Positions 63,660-64,000 of a stretch of 64,000 nucleotides of DNA are shown here, piece by piece. The stretch comes from Acidobacteriota bacterium (GTDB lineage: Bacteria > Acidobacteriota > Terriglobia > Acidiferrales > UBA7541). Each line of letters opens with the position of its first letter. Position 1 is the first letter of the stretch. A program made the position numbers and the translations under genes. The notes below the pieces were generated by a model. That model had not been told where the DNA came from. It did not search any database and saw only the letters and a program-made list of their open reading frames with translations. The stretch is taken from positions 25,431 to 89,430 of the forward strand of contig PLUM01000053.1 in assembly GCA_003165465.1 (NCBI GenBank). Direction: 5' to 3'.

Positions 63660-63706
63660 AGCTCGATGGCTCTCCTGCCAGTCTTCTGCTACCGGACGTT
63701 AGGCAA

Positions 63707-64000
63707 TTACCAGACTTCGCACAATACTTCGCCGCCCACGCGCGCTTTTCGCGCCGCTCGGCCGGTCATTACGCCCTTGGGCGTCGTCAGGATGCTGATG
63801 CCCATCCCGCCGACCACGGGCCGGATCTCGATGGAGCCGATATAACGCCGGCTGCCGGGCTTCGAGACGCGCTTCAGATCGGTGATTACGCTGCGCTTGT
63901 CCGGCGTGTACTTCAAAAACACGCGCAAGGTTTTGCGCGTCTTGTTTTCCTCGATCAGCTTGTAGGTCGAGATGTAGCCCTCTTCCTTCAGGATGCGGGC
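63707..64000 (-). CDS. rpsH: 30S ribosomal protein S8 (5' part missing)
   Basis: The visible 97 codons encode the C-terminal two-thirds of S8: EEGYISTYKLIE, then KRVSKPGSRRYIGSIEIRPV and GGMGISILTTPKGVMTGRAA ending ARVGGEVLCEVW. The start is beyond the right edge. S8 binds central-domain 16S rRNA and usually regulates the spc operon. Confidence 0.96.
   Translation of the reverse strand, partial: ARILKEEGYISTYKLIEENKTRKTLRVFLKYTPDKRSVITDLKRVSKPGSRRYIGSIEIRPVVGGMGISILTTPKGVMTGRAARKARVGGEVLCEVW

Overview
This 64 kb window is a piece of bacterial chromosome with roughly 60% GC. It most likely comes from an Acidobacteriota member, probably the Terriglobia/Acidobacteriia side. That placement is inferred from combined features rather than a marker-gene tree: the rimO-yacG-pgpA-cinA-thpR-plsY string, tandem DUF3857 proteins, a GldA/F/G-DUF4340 transporter operon, a large lipoprotein built of putative-Ig repeats, and abundant GTAG-type palindromic repeats. 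No phage, plasmid, insertion sequence or CRISPR array was seen. Almost all gene content is chromosomal housekeeping, envelope or transport.

Layout, left to right. 1-5.9 kb (minus): rimO, yacG, pgpA, a TIG/NHL propeller gene, cinA, thpR and plsY (cut by the window edge). 5.9-11.9 kb (minus): a MoxR-DUF58-TgpA envelope cluster with mutY inside it, then tRNA-Val(CAC) with a clear promoter on the plus strand. 12.3-17.3 kb: DUF4149 membrane protein, a CADD-type di-iron pABA synthase candidate, an AlkA-like glycosylase, ychF coupled to a ZIP transporter, and a secreted metallo-beta-lactamase-fold protein. 17.4-21.9 kb (minus): ABC ATPase, permease, GldG and DUF4340. 22.3-25.4 kb: two paralogous secreted proteins, one with a Pro/Gly/Thr tandem repeat, and a degenerate PilZ protein. 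25.7-31.6 kb: tRNA-Arg(TCT), ComEA-like protein, an inactive/active pair of M16 peptidases, a DUF2520 dehydrogenase-like protein and a family 2 glycosyltransferase. 31.9-34.6 kb: a membrane-anchored protein with its own ABC exporter. 34.7-42.1 kb (minus): uvrB, quinone oxidoreductase, an APC permease with a long cytosolic tail and an NHL propeller. 42.2-50.4 kb (minus): two overlapping DUF3857 transglutaminase-like genes, one predicted inactive, and a 1187-residue Ig-repeat lipoprotein. 50.8-54.5 kb: YheT-type hydrolase, guaB with an unusual leader, vanZ-like gene, and an orphan PD-(D/E)XK-like protein. 54.9-64 kb (minus): the spc and alpha ribosomal operons, rpsH (partial) through rplQ, including secY, adk, map, infA and rpoA.

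The most interesting non-genic signal is a dense population of palindromic repeats. One family (REPIN-like) is a hairpin with a TTCA/TGAA loop flanked by GTAG/CTAC; its stem sequence differs from copy to copy but pairing is kept, it often occurs as inverted pairs 72-79 nt long, and in three genes the CTAC end supplies the stop codon. A second family (four copies, about 135-175 bp) is a long perfect palindrome with compensated stem changes and outer ends resembling the first family. Among genes, the CADD-like protein keeps the proposed iron ligands and sacrificial Tyr/Lys positions as I recall them for the chlamydial enzyme, and two separate gene pairs (M16 peptidases, DUF3857 proteins) each join one intact and one apparently dead active site.
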